Shown here piece by piece: positions 46,080 through 56,019 of a stretch of 64,000 nucleotides of DNA; positions within the stretch are counted from its first letter, which is position 1, and the number at the start of each line of letters is the position of its first letter. Made by a program: the position numbers and the translations under genes. The stretch is from Sphaerulina vaccinii (taxonomy: Eukaryota; Ascomycota; Dothideomycetes; Mycosphaerellales; Mycosphaerellaceae): assembly GCA_022570795.1 (NCBI GenBank), contig JAKUDP010000010.1, positions 868,001-932,000 on the forward strand. Direction: 5' to 3'. The notes under the pieces were generated by a model. That model did no database searches. It was given only the letters and a program-made list of their open reading frames with translations, and was not told where the DNA came from.

Positions 46080-48337
46080 CGTTGCAGCACGCGAGCAATG
46101 TCCAGCTTAGAAAGGAATAACAGTACAATCAGTAGCTTTCAAGGTAGAAAGGTGATTTTGAAGCTCGTAGCTCTAGTGGCAATGACATATGTAGCTCACC
46201 TGGGTGCAGCTCGCTGATAAAATAGCTTCATCGGCGTGGCTTGCATTATAATGAGGTTGCATTAGCGCCTGCATGTCGCAGCACTCCAGCGAGAGGCTGT
46301 TGTGGTTCTCACGAATGCGAAGCCTTGCAGGCGGATGTCTCAGATGATCGTGCCAGATGTAGCCAGTGCATTTGCTGGAAGGTGAGCGGTGACAGACGCC
46401 AGGACTTTCTCTAGGCGCACTTGCATATGCAACTTCTCAGGGCCACGCCAATCAAGGGCGTTGTATTATTCGTAGTGGATGTATCGATCGGCACTGAGTG
46501 CATCTGTGCTTGCTGCAGATGCCCCACGATACGTATGCCAAACGACCTCAGCTCCTTCAGCATTGACCTCTGGGGAAGATCTTTGCTTGAAGGGAATATC
46601 GAGGTTGGTATGTGGAATGTAGCATGTCTCGGATAAGCTTGGCATATCGCACGAACAACAGCATATCAAGCACGTTCTTGCTGCTCTAATTGCTAGACAT
46701 ACTGCGCCGCCAGAGTTGCTTCGGCAGGTCAGCAATACAACTGTAGAGATTTCGACGATGCTGTGAACTCTGCCGCTCTCATGAGTGTGGACGTCACGTT
46801 GAGGACGAGAGTGCAGAGACGCCTTTCCAGTTTAGGACAATCCACGACCAAAAGAGGGGCGTGCATACATAGGACTCTCCACATCGCATGATCGGCCGGA
46901 TCCAGAGTTTAGGTCGACCCGGTAACGATGCGTGTAATGCAGATGTAGAGACTGTGTGGATAGTGGTGGTGGCCGGTATGGCCAAATATCTCGGCGTGCC
47001 CGGTTTCATATGAATGCAAAATGTGGTATTGGACTGTGCGAAGACGAACATGGTGTCCCAGAGCCACGGGAAGTGCCACAGCATGAGCAATAGACGCCTG
47101 CTTCGTGGCGTGAGCAACTCGAAGCTGTGGAAAGACAACATGTGTGCCACATGCTGCGAGAAGAGCTTCAATGGAAGGCTGCCGGCTCGTACATCATGAA
47201 CGGGCCGATGCAGCGGCGTGCGGTGCGTGCCTCCGCGTGGTTGGTTTCCTCTCGATGTCGTGTGCCATGCGGAACAGCGACTATGTCGTACTCGAAGTGT
47301 CTTCCTTGTATGAGGCCTGGTACGATATGTGCTGGCATTTCCAGAGACCCTGCTGCTGCAACGAGGTGGAAGGCGCTGCACCCACATCGAGCATCGAGCA
47401 TGGTGGCTTGAAGAAGCACATACGATATATGCACGCTGACAGCATCAGGAAACGAGCGTGTCTGTCTTCATGACCTCGCGGCCATGGCGCGTCTCATGGC
47501 TTGCGTTCTGCTCCAGCCGCGTGACCTGCGCATGGCGAGAGTCAACACAGAAGAGACAGCCCCTCGAGCTGAACCCGACGCATCCAGATTGCTCACGCGC
47601 GTGGCCACGCCGCCACGCATTGGAGGCGAAGAGATTAAAGTCCAGAGCACCACAAGGCCATTCAGAGAGCCAAAGGTCCAGGAAATCGAGCCGCCTTGAA
47701 CATCGAAGAACCTTCCTTTTGACAATTGTCGATGGCAACAAGATCTTGCAACACTTGAGAGAAACAGAGACGAGACGAGGCAGGAACGGCCGCTTGGCAG
47801 CTTCAGCCTCAATCGGACTTCAGCCTCACGACCCATCTGACACGGAATCCATCAGACACTATATTGAGCGATGTCCCATTCGGCTCCCGCTATATGTTGG
47901 CTTCTCATGGCTCATTCATCCCTTGGCTATGGCTCATCCTCATGATCAAGAATGTGACTTCATCCGCCAATCCGCTCCGTCCATTCGAAAAATATGCTAA
48001 AATCTACACCCACTAGCTGCCAAATCGCAGATGAAGTCTTGCATCAAGAAGTGCCGCAGACTCTAGCCATACTGAGCGATCCAGTCATCGCTTAAGCTCG
48101 CTCGCTATGGCTCGCTCTTTACCAAGAATCCTTCACTTGATTGATGTTACCAGCTCAGACAGTCTACAGGCTGACAAGTGTGCCGGCTTTCTATGGCCAC
48201 ATAGGAAAATAGAAGAACCAACAACTGTAGTCCGCGGCCGCACGGCGACGATGGACTTCTGCAAAAGCATAAGATGTGGTTCTATACCAAGAATCAAGCC
48301 ATGAGGCAAGGTCATACACTTCTCCAGCACCACAGCC
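46080..48337. other. 2.3 kb gene-poor region
   Basis: Upstream of the Ppo gene. Overlapping open frames exist on both strands (for example 46794-47387 minus, 47458-48000 plus), but none has recognisable composition, motifs or plausible splice partners. No repeat or transposon ends seen. Confidence 0.4.
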
Positions 48338-49064
48338 ATGTCTCACTCCAGTCGAGGCTCTTCCAGCAGCGATGGGAAGAGAGTACGCTCCTCACAGACA
48401 GGACGCTCAGGTACGCCTAGCGCTCACAATCAGACCTGTCCATCATGCCTGTTACACTGAGCTTTCCTTTGATTCCAGGCCAAGCATTTGCTCACACCTC
48501 TTCCCACAGCCTACGTATCGCCATATCCCACTTTAGACAGAAGAGCTGAGAATCCAGCTACGACAGCAATAGCAGCAGAAGCCATAAGACGCGACTACAC
48601 AATCGCGGACAGCGAGTCAGGAACGGTAAGCCCATATAACATGTCATTATCATCATCATCACTACATTCAAGTTTAACTGACGATGTCTCAGCCCGAAGA
48701 ACCCAAATCGCAAACCGACCTCCTCATCCGCGCTCTCAATGAACACAGAATTAACACTCTCAGCGAACTACGCCGAGTCGAACGTCTCTTCGCAACTCTA
48801 GGAGACAAGGATCCTACTGGACCTATGACTTCGGCTTGTAAGCATTTATCCACTTGGCCTAGTCTTTTGCTGTATCGATCTCGTGCTGAAGTTGCGCATT
48901 AGGGATGTACTTTGTCGAATCCAATAGCTTACTAGCTGAGCTGAGAGCTTTGACAAGAGATTACCCTTTCAGGTATGTTATGTTGCTTTCGTCTCCGCAG
49001 CGGAGTATCTGACAGGTTGAACAGTTCGGACTGTTTGGAAGAAGCGAAACGGAGAGTCTATTAA
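48338..49064 (+). CDS. small unknown multi-exon protein
   Basis: Predicted exons 48338-48410, 48510-48625, 48693-48837, 48903-48972 and 49025-49064 join in frame to 147 residues, each with GT..AG ends; the total is divisible by three, which supports the model. The N-terminus is Ser/Arg-rich (MSHSSRGSSSSDGKRVRSS); the rest is helical (LLIRALNEHRINTLSELRRV, ERLFATLGD, SNSLLAELRALTRDYPF) and ends in LEEAKRRVY. Possibly a small subunit of a larger complex; I do not recognise it. A second open stretch with protein-like composition continues to 49365 in another frame, so the 3' end may be wrong. Confidence 0.4.
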
Positions 49065-49576
49065 GATCCTGTATGTTGTCCATCAGTTACAACTTTACTG
49101 GCCAACTGACTTACCTGTTTCTCTGTAGTCCTCCAACAGATCCTGGAATCTCTGCTGGCTAGTCCTGACCAAAGTCCACACCGACAGTCTAATTTCAATC
49201 TTTGCGGCACGGCAAGCTAGAGGTCCTGCGATGTGGGGATCGTTGACAACAAGACCTTCTGATCAAGCTATTGGGCAACTTGAGCGAGCCTTTGCTGCTG
49301 AGTGGAATAGTGCTCTAGGGCAGGTTCTGAGATGTTGGGAGACTGCGCCGATTGTGAGAGGGTGATGTAGATGCTGCTGTGCAACGTTTAGCGCTGGGGT
49401 GACAATGCTGTGCACTGCTTCTCTTTTTCTCGTATCCAATATACTGTTACTATACAACATGTACAGTAGTACTCCAATTCGCGACAGCCAACCATTGGGG
49501 TATATCTCGCGCTTCTCTTCTCCAAACTTTGTTTCTTTGTATATTCGACCACAAGATCTCTTCCATATCGAGTCTC

Positions 49577-50371
49577 TTACATGACAACACAAATCTTGAT
49601 CCCACAACACTTGATATCCTGTTGCTGCCCCTGCGGTTCCTGATACCCCATCTGTTGCTGCGGCTGTCCCGGATATCCTTGGTTCTGGTTCTGCCCACCA
49701 TATTGCATCTGCTGTTGCCCCTGCTGATATCCATATTGCGGAGTATTCCCCATAGGATAAGCAGTCTGATAATGCGGCTGTCCATAATTCTGATGTTGTG
49801 GTTGATGCTGCTGATCATAATCATACGAGTTATTCCCTCCACCAGGTTTCAATTCGATGTACATTCTCCCCGCATTAGGCTCAGTATGATATTTTAGTCC
49901 GAGCTCATTGCAAACTTGTTCTACACGGGGTTTGATCTTTTGGACGTGTCCTGGGCTGTGGTTGCCTTTTCCAACGATTACGTGGAGATGGGTTTGGTTC
50001 GTTTGAGTAGCGTAGCGGATTCTTTGTTCGAGGATTTCTTCGGCTTCTTCGACGAATTGGCCATGAAGATCTATCGTGTCGCTGGGAACTTTCCCTACGG
50101 CGTTGTTTTCGCGAAAGATGAATTCGGAGGCTTGTTTGTTGTACTCGTCTGCTTTCGCTGCGTGTTGTTTCGATTGTGTAGAGGCATCGTGGGCGCGAGA
50201 TCCATCGCCTCGTTCGTAGGCTTGACGCGCTTCGGCGGCGTAGTGTTGGTGTTGACCTTGTTCTTTGCGGGCAAGGTCGCGGAGACGATCGTATTCTTGT
50301 TCGGCATTGGACGAGGGACCGTGATTGAAGGCTGAGCCGCCGAGGCGCTGGTGCTGGTAGTTCGACGACAT
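49577..50371 (-). CDS. Smr-domain protein with C-terminal CaaX
   Basis: Single exon of 264 residues from the Met at 50371 (MSSNYQHQRLGG). An N-terminal DUF1771-like helical region (EYDRLRDLARKEQGQHQHYAAEARQAYERGDGSRAHD, split here as seen around residues 26-60) is followed by the Smr domain with DLHG and HVIVGKGNHSPG motifs. Smr domains bind or nick nucleic acid; the DUF1771-Smr pair is common in eukaryotes. The C-terminal third is Gln/Gly/Tyr-rich (prion-like) and ends in CCGIKICVVM. The last four residues form a CaaX box, unusual for a nucleic-acid protein. The stop is at 49577. Confidence 0.85.
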   Translation of the reverse strand: MSSNYQHQRLGGSAFNHGPSSNAEQEYDRLRDLARKEQGQHQHYAAEARQAYERGDGSRAHDASTQSKQHAAKADEYNKQASEFIFRENNAVGKVPSDTIDLHGQFVEEAEEILEQRIRYATQTNQTHLHVIVGKGNHSPGHVQKIKPRVEQVCNELGLKYHTEPNAGRMYIELKPGGGNNSYDYDQQHQPQHQNYGQPHYQTAYPMGNTPQYGYQQGQQQMQYGGQNQNQGYPGQPQQQMGYQEPQGQQQDIKCCGIKICVVM

Positions 50372-51052
50372 CTTGCGAAGGATATGATCGCGAGTATGTC
50401 TCCGGTAGAGGAAGATGAATACCTCCCTTTCGGTAGTTGGAAAAGGACCAGCCTCTTCTTCAGGTGAGCTGAGCTTCCAAGTTCTGGATCCAAGATGGCT
50501 GGACGCGCCAAAACCTAAAACTTGCCAAGAGATCACATGCAATATGAGCGCGTACTGTCTGACTCCAGTGCATGAGAAGATATGTCCTGAAGGTTGAGTG
50601 ATTCCCAGTTGGGATTCTGATGTATAGTATCTTCTGCATAGCAACTCAAGAATGGCAAATCGCGCACGATGTTTGGTCAGAGCACTCGTTGATTCGATGG
50701 TATATGTATGTATGTGTACAGGATCGTTGCGAAACGAAGTTGTTTGGTCCAGTCATGCGTCGTGCGTAGTCTGCACCGCAGTCATGTGTCATTCGTACTT
50801 CCACTCAGAACACGTTGGGTTCCAGTGCCTGTCGAAGTTGAAGTCTGGGTCTGACTGAGTCCATCAAGGTTCGTAACTGAGCTTGAAGTCAGGCCTTCAA
50901 TGTCGCATCATGAGTATAGAGCTACGATATTCATCTTCGTTGCAATCGTTGTTGTTGTTGTAGCAGGCGCAGCACCTGAGCGTTCCTGTATTGACCTTGC
51001 GTGCACGATAGTCTCAGACTCATCACTGCATTGTCAATTCTCCACTTTCTTC
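50372..51052. other. intergenic, no gene seen
   Basis: Promoter of the Smr gene and 3' flank of the RING gene. A short GTT triplet run occurs near 50950-50962. No supported gene. Confidence 0.4.
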
Positions 51053-51722
51053 TCACGAATACATATCGTCGAACTCCTCTTCGTCGTCCTCATCTTTCTT
51101 CGGCACTTCCTTCTTCTTCAAGAAATTCTGCCTATCCATCGGGCACGTGGGGTTCAGCTTCAACCACGCCCTAATGCACTCCAGATCAAACAGATGATCA
51201 TCGTGACAAGGTAACCTCACGACCAGAGGGTGCGTATCATCGAAGAAAGGTTTCTGGCAGATCGGACAGTCCAGACTATCATCCTCCTTCTTTTTCTTGT
51301 TGTGGAGTGCTGTCAGTTCCTTCTTATCGACACGTTCCAGCTGAGCGAGGAACTCGTCTGATACGCCTTCGACTTTCGTGGGAGGGTGTTCGGCGCTCTC
51401 CATGAGGGAGGCTATCAGTGTGGACATGAGGTCGTTCTCGCTGTCGCCGCTGGAAGGAGAGCCCTGCATCATGGAAAAGGCGTTTGCGAGCGTCCTATAG
51501 GCGGCGGCAATATCATTAGGGTGAGGCACAGCGTTGGCATTACTTGGTGCTCGTGATCCAGAAGTGTCAACGACATCGAGGGTGCTGAAGAAAGTACTCA
51601 GATCTGGTCTTCTTCGTGGCGCCGACTGAGGTGCTTCGTCTTTGATGCCGTGTTCAACTGAGCAATCGTTAGCTCTGGGAGATCTTGTGATGTAGACAGA
51701 GCATACCGTGATATCCAGACAT
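51053..51722 (-). CDS. RING-H2 finger protein (E3 ligase candidate)
   Basis: Two exons, 51722-51707 (16 bases) and 51657-51053, giving 206 residues. The first exon supplies MSGYH and joins in phase. RING-H2 domain near residues 133-185: CPICQKPF, then CHDDHLFDLECI and CPMDRQNF, giving C-x2-C...C-x-H-x2-H-x2-C...C-x2-C spacing. A Lys/Glu-rich, acidic tail (KKDEDDEEEFDD) follows. RING-H2 proteins usually act as ubiquitin E3 ligases; the substrate is unknown. Divergent to the PIP-kinase-like gene. Confidence 0.85.
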
Positions 51723-51890
51723 TGTGAGTGTATTGACCGCCAAAGTGGCAACAGGTGATGATGTTGCTACATCTTTGGTGTTGGTTGAAGTAGGTAGAAC
51801 AGCAACAGGCAGCTCCTTCTGACGCACTTCCAACTTGGTTCCTCTTCACAACAACAACAACATCAACAAACACAAATCATCATCCCCGAC
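51723..51890. promoter_or_regulatory. bidirectional promoter, RING-H2 and PIPK-like genes
   Basis: 168 bases between two divergent start codons. The plus-strand leader is CAA-rich (CAACAACAACAACATCAAC, about 51849-51866), as in many fungal leaders. Confidence 0.55.
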
Positions 51891-53000
51891 ATGACACGTC
51901 GAGAGAATGTGATTGCAGCTTCCATCACAGACGCCATTGTCCACAGTCTCGCGAAGCGTCCGACCTTCCTTGCCCGCGTTCCCAGCTTCTTCTGGCTGTA
52001 TTACCTCCGTTTTGAGTGTCTGAGCGAAGAGCTGTTCAGAGCACTACGCAATGAGACATGGCGACTTCGAGAGACGGAATACGAGGCCAGCTTCGGAGCA
52101 GAAGATGAACAGAAGAAGCTGCTGAATGCCATCAAAGGCGACGTGGGCCTGTCAGGCTCGACCTTTTATATGTTAGATCCTCTTTGATCACCACTCATTA
52201 CCCTCTTCGTAGAGCTGATCAATTGACCAAGGACGACGGATGAACAGTACATCGTCAAGTCAATTCCAAGACGCTTCGAGCATACGTTCTTCAAGAACGA
52301 AATGCTACAGCCGTACAGCGACTACATGTCTCAGAATCCGAACAGCCTCCTTACCAGAATCACTGATTTCTTAGAATGCTATCAACCAAGTCTCGGCACA
52401 TTATTCGGCCTTGCGCCAACGCATCACATCGTAATGGAGAACTTGCTTTACGGCAAAGAAGATAATTGGGAAGACTACGACCTCAAGCCCATGTCTTACT
52501 TCTATCCCGAACGAGATATCGCCAACGGAAACCTGACAAGCGAAGCCACGAAAACGAAACTGGCTGACGACTTTGATGACAAGATCGTCTTGACTCTAGA
52601 TCAGGCCGAAGAGCTTAAAGCTCAACTCCAGAAAGACACGAAATTGCTCGCGGATTGCAATACAGTCGACTACTCACTTATGCTTGTTCGAATACCCAAT
52701 GCTACCGACGTGGAAGAAAGCCCAGATCTGCCATCAAAGGGCAAGACTCCCTTAGTCCCACCCTCGCCACCAAGTTGGCGAACTTCAGTCCAGTCTGCAG
52801 ATGGAAAGTGGGTGTACAGAGCCACTATCCTGGACTTCTTCTGGAGCAAGCATAAGGCACGCGCTATGGCTATGACAGCGCTCATTACTGCTTACAATAC
52901 TGTGGACAAACAAGGACATATGAGTATCACTACTGATAGTGTAGAGTATCGAAGACGATTTCTGACGATGGTGGAGGATATGATCGAGGTGAAGGATTGA
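51891..53000 (+). CDS. small PIP-kinase (PIPK)-like protein
   Basis: Two exons, 51891-52171 and 52232-53000, giving 349 residues. PIPK landmarks in order: SGSTFYMTTDEQYIVKSI (nucleotide-binding Lys), VMENLLYG, YDLKPMSYF (usual YDLKGS), DYSLMLVRI and ATILDFFW in place of IIDIL/IIDYL. This is a lone catalytic domain, shorter than full Mss4 or Fab1 enzymes, and the YDLKGS segment is altered. It may be a divergent or weakly active lipid kinase, or an inactive relative; substrate (PI4P or PI3P) cannot be judged. Start codon and first exon fit, with a TGACCAAG acceptor. Confidence 0.8.
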
Positions 53001-53195
53001 TAGTATCAGGGAAGGGAGAACGTGGACTCACTGGTGCTGACTGTGTGACGATGCTATCGATGTGTATGATCGGTAGTCCCCTCAGGCATGAAAGAAGATG
53101 GTGCTGTGACGAGGCTGGTCGGTGTGAGCGTTGAGGCAAAGATCGTTCGCCGTCCGAGCCAGTGTTACTTCTGCATAAGATACCCCAGACTGCAT

Positions 53196-54059
53196 TTATT
53201 GATCTTCAGGCGGCTTATGCCCAGCTTGATACCACGACCAGATATTCAGCCCAATCTTCTGTCCCTCGAGAACAGGCATACCAGCATGAATCGTCTCCTT
53301 ATACCCTCTCCCCTCCTCATTGAAATTCATCCAAAACACCGCACTTCCCGCCCTCGGCTTGAACGTCACTCCGTCTTCCATCCTCTCACCACATTCAATG
53401 AAATCACACCATTTCTCCTTCTCTCCTCCCGGCCTCGAAAGACGAGGAAAATTCGTCCCACCACCCACACATTTATCATCTCCTTTCAGATACACCATGA
53501 AACTACTCACTCTTCTACTTGTCTTTGAAGCAGTTCCCCAATCATAGTGTAAACTATAATGTCCACTGACATTATATCTTTGCGTCCATAACTTTTCGAT
53601 AAAAGTATCTTTTGGCCAACCTTGGAAGGCTAGAGCTCGTTGCTCGATACATTGAACCATTTCATCTCTCTCAATAGCAGCTTTTTCGGATTTTCGGACT
53701 TTATCATCTGTAGTTTCGACTCCAGTGTTGAAAATTGTTGAAGTTGTCCATTTGGATGTGCTGAGGGAGATGAAGTGGGAGACTTCGGATGGACTGAGGA
53801 AGTTGTCGATGTAGATTACCAGAGGGGATGTTGAGAAGATGTGGGTTTCGTAGGAGTGGGTGTTTGGACATATTAGGTCTTTGGATGGGTAGACGAGGTG
53901 TTCGATTTTGATGTTTGAGGTTTCCAGTTTGTCGTTGATGTTGCTTGAAGGTGTACTTGATGATATACCTGGGGCTCCGAGAAGGACGTATATCACCATT
54001 GAGATGACTGCGAATTCGAGGGCTGTTCGGAAGGTTCTTGATTCGTTGCCATTGGCCAT
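53196..54059 (-). CDS. prolyl 4-hydroxylase-like 2-oxoglutarate/Fe(II) dioxygenase
   Basis: Single exon of 287 residues. A membrane anchor covers about residues 13-30. The catalytic double-stranded helix has the iron motif HYDW (H-x-D), the distal His in TIHAGMPV, and the 2-oxoglutarate-binding Lys in GQKIGLNIWSW. The YxLHYDW, SSFMVYLK, GGGTNFP and GSAVFWMN segments match P4H-alpha-type enzymes that hydroxylate proline in proteins or peptides, probably in the secretory pathway given the anchor. Fungal substrates are mostly unknown. The repeat-peptide precursor 15 kb away contains prolines, but no link is shown. Confidence 0.86.
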   Translation of the reverse strand: MANGNESRTFRTALEFAVISMVIYVLLGAPGISSSTPSSNINDKLETSNIKIEHLVYPSKDLICPNTHSYETHIFSTSPLVIYIDNFLSPSEVSHFISLSTSKWTTSTIFNTGVETTDDKVRKSEKAAIERDEMVQCIEQRALAFQGWPKDTFIEKLWTQRYNVSGHYSLHYDWGTASKTSRRVSSFMVYLKGDDKCVGGGTNFPRLSRPGGEKEKWCDFIECGERMEDGVTFKPRAGSAVFWMNFNEEGRGYKETIHAGMPVLEGQKIGLNIWSWYQAGHKPPEDQ

Positions 54060-54388
54060 CTTGGGAGGTTGCTCCAGGAGCGCTACTGCGTCACTTGTAT
54101 ATTTGCCTTTAAAACGACTTTGAGGACTCGATCTTGCAGCCTTCTGGCGTTCATTTGTCTTCGTACGTTTGATTTCGTGTTACATTGTTGATGTGCATAC
54201 AATGGCATTGTTTCTGGAGGTGAAGTCGCCGTCTCCACTCTCGGGCCGACACGCAATTCAGATGTTGATGGAAAGAGTAGACAGTATTTCACAGTCGCAA
54301 GTTGTGCTGCGCTGTCTATACAGTAGTGTACATCTGGATACGGAGGCCAGGAGTGCTAGCAGTGATCTGCTCTCCAATGTCTGCTGCC
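54060..54388. other. intergenic, no gene seen
   Basis: Promoter of the 2OG dioxygenase gene and 3' end of the uS8m gene. Nothing recognised. Confidence 0.4.
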
Positions 54389-55525
54389 TCACCACACCCT
54401 ACACAGAGGCTGTCCTCCAATCTTCCTCTCCACACACTCCCTCGCCTCCATCAGCCCTCGATCAGTACTAACAGCCATGATCTCTCCGACCTTCGTCAAA
54501 GGCTTCACCTCTCCAGCCTGATGCCCTCGCACAATCTTCCCCAAAGCTTTGCTATCCAGCCATACCCTTTTCGTAGGCTTCGACACCATTTGTGCTTTGC
54601 TGATCACAGGTTTACTCTCGTAGTACTTCAAGCCCAGCCATAGTCTTCTTGACGCACGATTTTCTCGTGTGACAATACCCTCTGTCTCCAGATGTGAAGG
54701 ATCTTGGAAGTCCTCGATGGGCAGCGTGACTGACTGATTCGATACAGGCAGACCCATGGCTTCAATCGTGATCCCGTTCAGCTTTATCTCTCGCTCAGAC
54801 AGATATGAGTTCTTGCCCGCGACCGAGTTAAGCGTTTCCAGATCAAAGCGCATACTTTCCAGCTCGTGTAGAGGCACTTCGCTGTATCTCCGAAAGATTT
54901 CCTGTTGTTCTGAAGGTCGACCAGCAAGCACATGTCTCATTACAATCTCTCTTCGCCGTTCTGGTGTCCCTCCTAGAGTCTCTTCTAGCAATGCGATTCT
55001 CCTATTTGCCTCGGCGGCACTGTCAAGCTGTTCTGCCTCGTCCCTCTGTCGTACGAACTGCTCTTCTCTTTCCTCCGCCAATGCATCGACTTGTGCACGT
55101 AGATCGTTAATGAAGCGCGGTATCTGCTGCGCCCATCCTAGGCGCTCCAGCTCTTCTAATGTTCTCCGGCCATGTTGTTGTGCAAAGTCGATGGCTTCTT
55201 GAGAGAACCCTAGTGATTGTAGTTGTGGCGAAGTGAGTCCCTTCCTCACGACCAAAGCCAGCGCGGCTTCAGGGCTATATCGATTCCTCCCAGCAGCGCC
55301 ATGCGGGTAGTTGGTGAGGTGGTGGTTGTCGCGTGGTCCCTGGCCAAACACTGAAGCGGGTGGAGATGGTCCACCGAGCTTGACTTGTGATATGAAGCCT
55401 TGCTTCTGGAGGAGAAGTGCTAATGAGAGGTGTAGTTTCGTGTATGGTATCGATGTGAGGCCCAGACGTGCGAGGGAGGCGTTTTGCAGATGTGAGCAGA
55501 TGTGTGAGAGCTGCACCAGAGACAT
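54389..55525 (-). CDS. mrps8: mitochondrial small-subunit ribosomal protein uS8m with large insertion
   Basis: Single exon of 378 residues. Residues 1-52 (LSHICSHLQNASLARLGLTS, then IPYTKLHLSLALLLQKQGFI) and 285-378 (RRLWLGLKYYESKPVISKAQ, then a conserved-looking end VSTDRGLMEARECVERKIGG) are the two halves of mitochondrial S8. Between them lie about 230 residues, where fungal homologues, as I remember them, have a linker of about 35. The insert is helical: a Leu/Gln-rich part (95-130), a coiled coil (about 140-185, LRAQVDALAEEREEQF) and a folded-looking end. No stop or splice signal suggests it is an intron. S8 sits in the mitoribosomal small-subunit body and binds rRNA. Confidence 0.88.
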   Translation of the reverse strand: MSLVQLSHICSHLQNASLARLGLTSIPYTKLHLSLALLLQKQGFISQVKLGGPSPPASVFGQGPRDNHHLTNYPHGAAGRNRYSPEAALALVVRKGLTSPQLQSLGFSQEAIDFAQQHGRRTLEELERLGWAQQIPRFINDLRAQVDALAEEREEQFVRQRDEAEQLDSAAEANRRIALLEETLGGTPERRREIVMRHVLAGRPSEQQEIFRRYSEVPLHELESMRFDLETLNSVAGKNSYLSEREIKLNGITIEAMGLPVSNQSVTLPIEDFQDPSHLETEGIVTRENRASRRLWLGLKYYESKPVISKAQMVSKPTKRVWLDSKALGKIVRGHQAGEVKPLTKVGEIMAVSTDRGLMEARECVERKIGGQPLCRVW

Positions 55526-56019
55526 CTTCCTTTTCCTTCCTTTCCTCTCTTCCCTACTCTCTTTCTTGCCTTCTATACCACACTCTAAATGTCCTTCTGA
55601 TGATGCTCACAGTGCTGTGTCCCCAATGGCACATGCAAGTTGATCGTAACGACTTTCTTAGCGTCGTCGGCAATGCCAAGCACATGGCCGCTGTCGAGGA
55701 GAGCGCTTGAGCGTGCTACACCAATCCCAGCTCAGCTCCACGCGCCTCACAGGCAGGATGGCGGCCTACTTCAGGCCTGATATTTGTCCATGTCCGCTGC
55801 TGTCTTGGGCGAGCTCGTTGTTCGCATTCTCGCCCTTGTTCTCACTGCATATTTTGCGCACTTCTACGCCACAAGATACATCACGGCCTTGACAGACGCT
55901 GGAAGAGCATATTTGACCATTGTAGACCTATTGTATGCCCGGGAGAGGCCGCCACTGAGGCTGTGAATGAGTAAGAGTCGGTCAGTCCATACACCAGAAG
56001 AACAGTAGAAAGGGACAGG
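55526..56019. other. divergent intergenic region with a short hydrophobic open frame
   Basis: Promoter area of uS8m (-) and of the Pro/Gln-rich gene (+). Contains an open frame, 55790-55966, listed separately. Confidence 0.4.
55790..55966 (+). CDS. possible 58-residue membrane peptide
   Basis: ATG at 55790 (MSAAVLGELVVRILALVLTA) to stop at 55966. It contains one strongly hydrophobic helix (about residues 5-28) followed by an amphipathic, Arg-ended tail. It lies 53 bases before the next gene's start codon, inside what must be its leader or promoter, so it could be an upstream open frame, a small membrane protein or chance. Confidence 0.2.
   Translation: MSAAVLGELVVRILALVLTAYFAHFYATRYITALTDAGRAYLTIVDLLYARERPPLRL

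Noticed and set aside
46794..47387. 197-codon minus-strand open frame
   Set aside because: No motif, odd Trp/Arg/Cys composition, no plausible splice partners, and overlapping frames on the other strand.
47458..48000. 180-codon plus-strand open frame
   Set aside because: Low protein-likeness, opposite frame also open, no recognisable motif.
54670..55350. Intein or unspliced intron in uS8m
   Set aside because: No intein Cys/HN motifs, no GT..AG pair that restores the family linker, and the frame is open throughout.
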